From: Holdemanella sp.
Lineage (GTDB): Bacteria; Bacillota_I; Bacilli_A; Erysipelotrichales; Erysipelotrichaceae
Direction of reading: 5' to 3'
Assembly (NCBI GenBank): GCA_021442845.1
Contig: JABUSD010000006.1
Coordinates: forward strand, 1-15,205
DNA: 15,205 nucleotides
Each line of letters starts with the position of its first letter. Positions within the stretch are counted from its first letter, which is position 1. The notes beneath the pieces were generated by a model. It was given only the letters and a program-made list of their open reading frames with translations, was not told the origin of the DNA and ran no database searches. The position numbers were made by a program, and so were the translations under genes. Below are positions 12,952 through 15,205 of this stretch, in pieces.

Positions 12952-14259
12952 ATGAATAAAGAACAGGATGAAATTTCTAAATTATTGGATTCAATGAACG
13001 AAAGCGATGAGCTTGATAAAAAGATGAATGCGTTCGCTAAGAAGAAACAGCGCCCATCAACAGAGAGCAAAGAAGTCGATCTGACACAGATTGAAATTCT
13101 ACCGATACATTCCAAACCGGCCAAAGAAGAAACGATTGTGCTTGGAGTAGAGGACCAGATAGGGTCCACTCGAACAATGGACTGGAATCAAAATAAACCA
13201 TCACAGCCACAGCCAAGTGGTGGAACGGTTGTGATCAACGATAAAGAAATCAAATCTCTACTAGATGAGGAAAAGGGGCCAAAACTAAGAAGAGAAGTTG
13301 TACGTAAGAAAACAAAAAAAGTGGTATCAGCACAACCAGAACCGGAGGAAAGTTATTCAAATCACCAGAAGAAGGATAAAAGCACAATTGCGCTTGTTCT
13401 TTTGGGAATTCTAGGTATTGTTCTTGCAGGAGCCTTAATCATTGGTGTGGTAAGTATTGTTGGAAGTATGTTAAAGGATGAGGAAATCTCTTCAGAATTG
13501 CAGGACAAGTACTATAAGGAAATTATGGAATGGGCTGAAAGTTACAGCACATATTCGGATAAGGAAAAAGAAAAAATCATTGATCTGGAAGCCAAGTTCA
13601 ATAAGCTGACAAAACAGCAGAAAGCGGATATTGATGATGTATTGATTGCGCAGACCGGAAAGACATTTGATGAACTTCTTGCCAAGGCAAAATCATCATC
13701 CGAAGATAAGAAGAACAACAACACCGAAATTGCAGAAAAGAAAGCAAAGATAAAAGAAGAAATCAGTGAGTTAAAATCAAAATTGAAAAAAGCTGAAACT
13801 GAATTAGAAGATGCAGAAGAGGATCTTGATGATGCCAAGAGTGAACTTGATAAAGCACAGAGTGCATTAGATAGTGCAAAACAGGATATTGAAGATGCGC
13901 AAATCGCAAAAGATTCTGCACAACATGAATATGATGTAGTTAATGATAGAATCAATGAATTGATTGGTAAACAGACACCGGAAACACCTTTAACCGAAGA
14001 GGAACAGACAGAACTTAGTGAAAAACAGAGTCGTCTTCCTATCCTTGCTCAGAATGTTACAGATGCAGAAACAAATCTAAAAAATGTGAAATCTAAATAT
14101 GATTTGTCAAAACTGGAAAAATCAGTTTCTAAAGCACAGACAAAAGTAGATGAGGCAACTGAAAAGGTAAATCAGGCTAAGACAACAGTGGATTCATACA
14201 ATCAGCAGATTGCAGAACTTCAAAAGAAATACGATGAATTAGATGAAGAAGAAGACTAG
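12952..14259 (+). CDS. Single-pass membrane protein with long extracytoplasmic coiled coil
   Basis: I do not recognise this 435-residue protein by family. Residues 1-142 are hydrophilic and charged, with basic clusters just before the membrane (RKKTKKVV, HQKKDK). One hydrophobic helix covers about 145-173. By the positive-inside rule the N-terminus is cytoplasmic and the C-terminus outside. Residues 180-247 look like a small helical domain. Residues 258-340 and 351-432 form two heptad-repeat helices separated by a proline-containing linker (QTPETPLTEEE), probably an antiparallel hairpin. Alanine recurs every seven residues in a run such as EEDLDDA, KSELDKA, QSALDSA, KQDIEDA. The topology recalls envelope, division or hydrolase-regulating proteins with FtsX/EnvC-like coiled coils, but this is only analogy. 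An AAGGGGG ribosome binding site precedes the ATG. Confidence 0.8.
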   Translation: MNKEQDEISKLLDSMNESDELDKKMNAFAKKKQRPSTESKEVDLTQIEILPIHSKPAKEETIVLGVEDQIGSTRTMDWNQNKPSQPQPSGGTVVINDKEIKSLLDEEKGPKLRREVVRKKTKKVVSAQPEPEESYSNHQKKDKSTIALVLLGILGIVLAGALIIGVVSIVGSMLKDEEISSELQDKYYKEIMEWAESYSTYSDKEKEKIIDLEAKFNKLTKQQKADIDDVLIAQTGKTFDELLAKAKSSSEDKKNNNTEIAEKKAKIKEEISELKSKLKKAETELEDAEEDLDDAKSELDKAQSALDSAKQDIEDAQIAKDSAQHEYDVVNDRINELIGKQTPETPLTEEEQTELSEKQSRLPILAQNVTDAETNLKNVKSKYDLSKLEKSVSKAQTKVDEATEKVNQAKTTVDSYNQQIAELQKKYDELDEEED

Positions 14260-14277
14260 AAATGCTAGTCTTCTTTT
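14251..14277. terminator. Bidirectional terminator joining two convergent stop codons
   Basis: GAAGACTAG (14251-14259) and CTAGTCTTC (14265-14273) form a 9-bp stem around AAATG, followed by T residues. Each arm contains the TAG stop codon of one of the two convergent genes, and the two stop codons pair with each other. Confidence 0.88.
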
Positions 14278-15098
14278 AGGTTATGGAATATTGGTTTCAT
14301 ACAATCAAAGGTACAATAGGTTTCAAAACCAAGCTTTAATAATTCCTTTTTTGTATAATCGAGATCAGTTCCGAGTGTTTCTGTCTTATGGGAATCACTT
14401 CCTATGGTAAGAATGGTTCCTCCTAATTCCTTATATAATTTTAGAATAGCACGGGATGGTGTTAAATCATCCAATCCATATTGTCTTGAAGATGTATTGA
14501 TTTCAATTCCCTTTCCATCTTGAATCACTTTTCTTAATATCTTTTCTATAATTGGTTTAACTTTTTCAAATGGATATTTTCCTTGTTTATCATAGCGTAC
14601 AATCAGATCCATATGTCCCAATACAGAATAATTTGTATAATTGGATACAACTTTATACATTTCGTTGTAGTATCCTTCAATATATTCCTGCTGGGTCTTA
14701 TCTTTTTGATATTCCTGTGTCCAGAATTCTAAATCATCTACCTGATGAATGGATAGAATTATAAAATCAAAGGGATAACTATTGAATAATTTATTGTATT
14801 TATCAATGGTATGATACTGGATGCCAAATTCCAATCCTTTTTTTATAGATATCTCGGGATATTTCTTTTGTAGATCGTCTAATTCTTTAAAATAGACAGG
14901 ATAGTCAACATTTACTCTTGGTTCTCCAAATAAATAAGTATAATCAGACTCTCCATAATCTTTCTTGATGCCATAATCGACATGATCGGTTAAGGCAAAT
15001 TCATTCAATCCGATTTCCTTTGCCTTTAAAACAATCTCTTCTATAGGTGTTGTACTATCATCGCTGTGATAGCTATGTACATGATAATCTGCTTGCAT
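14265..15098 (-). CDS. PHP-domain phosphatase, histidinol-phosphatase (HisK/HisJ) family
   Basis: This 277-residue PHP-family metal-dependent phosphoesterase most likely hydrolyses L-histidinol phosphate to histidinol in histidine synthesis. The motifs appear in order: DYHVHSYHSDD near the N-terminus, LTDHVDYG, GLEFGIQ, SIHQVDD, LGHMDLIVRYD, GIEINTSSR and IGSDSHKTE. These supply the histidines and aspartates of the metal centre. Length fits the HisK family. A CAGGAGA ribosome binding site lies 8 bases before the ATG. No other his gene is in the window, so a different sugar- or nucleotide-phosphate substrate remains possible. It is monocistronic and converges on the coiled-coil gene. Confidence 0.85.
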   Translation of the reverse strand: MQADYHVHSYHSDDSTTPIEEIVLKAKEIGLNEFALTDHVDYGIKKDYGESDYTYLFGEPRVNVDYPVYFKELDDLQKKYPEISIKKGLEFGIQYHTIDKYNKLFNSYPFDFIILSIHQVDDLEFWTQEYQKDKTQQEYIEGYYNEMYKVVSNYTNYSVLGHMDLIVRYDKQGKYPFEKVKPIIEKILRKVIQDGKGIEINTSSRQYGLDDLTPSRAILKLYKELGGTILTIGSDSHKTETLGTDLDYTKKELLKLGFETYCTFDCMKPIFHNLKED

Positions 15099-15119
15099 AA
15101 TTAATCTCCTGTATTTCTG

Positions 15120-15125
15120 CTTATA
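15120..15125 (-). promoter_or_regulatory. -10 element of the PHP phosphatase gene
   Basis: TATAAG on the minus strand, about 21 bases before the ATG, has a weak TTCAGA -35 box 16 bases upstream. The remaining bases to 15205 are AT-rich, and I see no gene there. Confidence 0.35.
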
Positions 15126-15205
15126 GTATTGTTAGATGTAATCTGAATGTAAAGGCTAATTTTATAAATAAACCAAGCAAAAGTAAAAAAAATGGAATCA
15201 TAAAA

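Noticed and set aside
13542..13955. Serine-rich minus-strand open frame
   Set aside because: It is the antisense image of the heptad repeats (Asp/Glu/Ala codons read backwards), with no ribosome binding site.

Overview
The window comes from a low-GC, Gram-positive gut-type anaerobe. Codon use is AT-rich and most genes have strong AGGAGG-type ribosome binding sites. A glmS ribozyme precedes glmS, and the chromosomal ParA/ParB (Soj/Spo0J), comFA-comFC and zinc-type L31 genes are Firmicutes-like. An aldo/keto reductase carrying a ferredoxin-like Fe-S tail points to an anaerobe. Erysipelotrichia is my best guess at class level. This is inference; I do not name a species. All annotated genes look like ordinary chromosomal genes. 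I see no transposase, integrase, CRISPR array, tRNA or rRNA. No gene-free stretch exceeds 300 bases; the longest is about 257 bases and holds the glmS promoter and ribozyme.

Layout. Bases 1-2811 hold a plus-strand run: parA (5' end outside the window), parB, then an Fe-S aldo/keto reductase, closed by a terminator. A MATE exporter (2856-4226) follows and converges on an unrecognised minus-strand gene (4254-4862). That gene is divergent from glmS (5120-6955), which is preceded by a promoter and a self-cleaving glucosamine-6-phosphate ribozyme. Next come three tandem copies of a small PTS lactose-type EIIB-like protein (7040-8351) with no EIIA or EIIC partner in view. They converge on a DUF5662-like gene (8354-8875, minus). 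Then come rpmE with its own promoter and a possible structured leader, a class I/II aminotransferase overlapping a PPP-type phosphoesterase, comFA overlapping comFC, and a single-pass membrane protein with a long heptad-repeat region (12952-14259). The last gene is a convergent PHP-family histidinol-phosphatase-like gene (14265-15098, minus).

How the parts work together. parAB serve chromosome segregation. GlmS makes glucosamine-6-phosphate for the cell wall, and its own product switches it off through the ribozyme. comFA/comFC belong to DNA uptake. The EIIB-like triplet is the most unusual part: it keeps the phosphocysteine loop of lactose-type EIIB, replaces the usual GPQ/SPQ turn with CPH, and adds a highly conserved C-terminal tail of about 27 residues. 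A second pattern is that three genes (MATE, the DUF5662-like gene, comFA) lack any Shine-Dalgarno sequence and have a -10-like hexamer only 5-6 bases before a start codon that is forced by an upstream in-frame stop, which suggests leaderless mRNAs.

Function calls rest on motif reading and family knowledge only; no database search was run.
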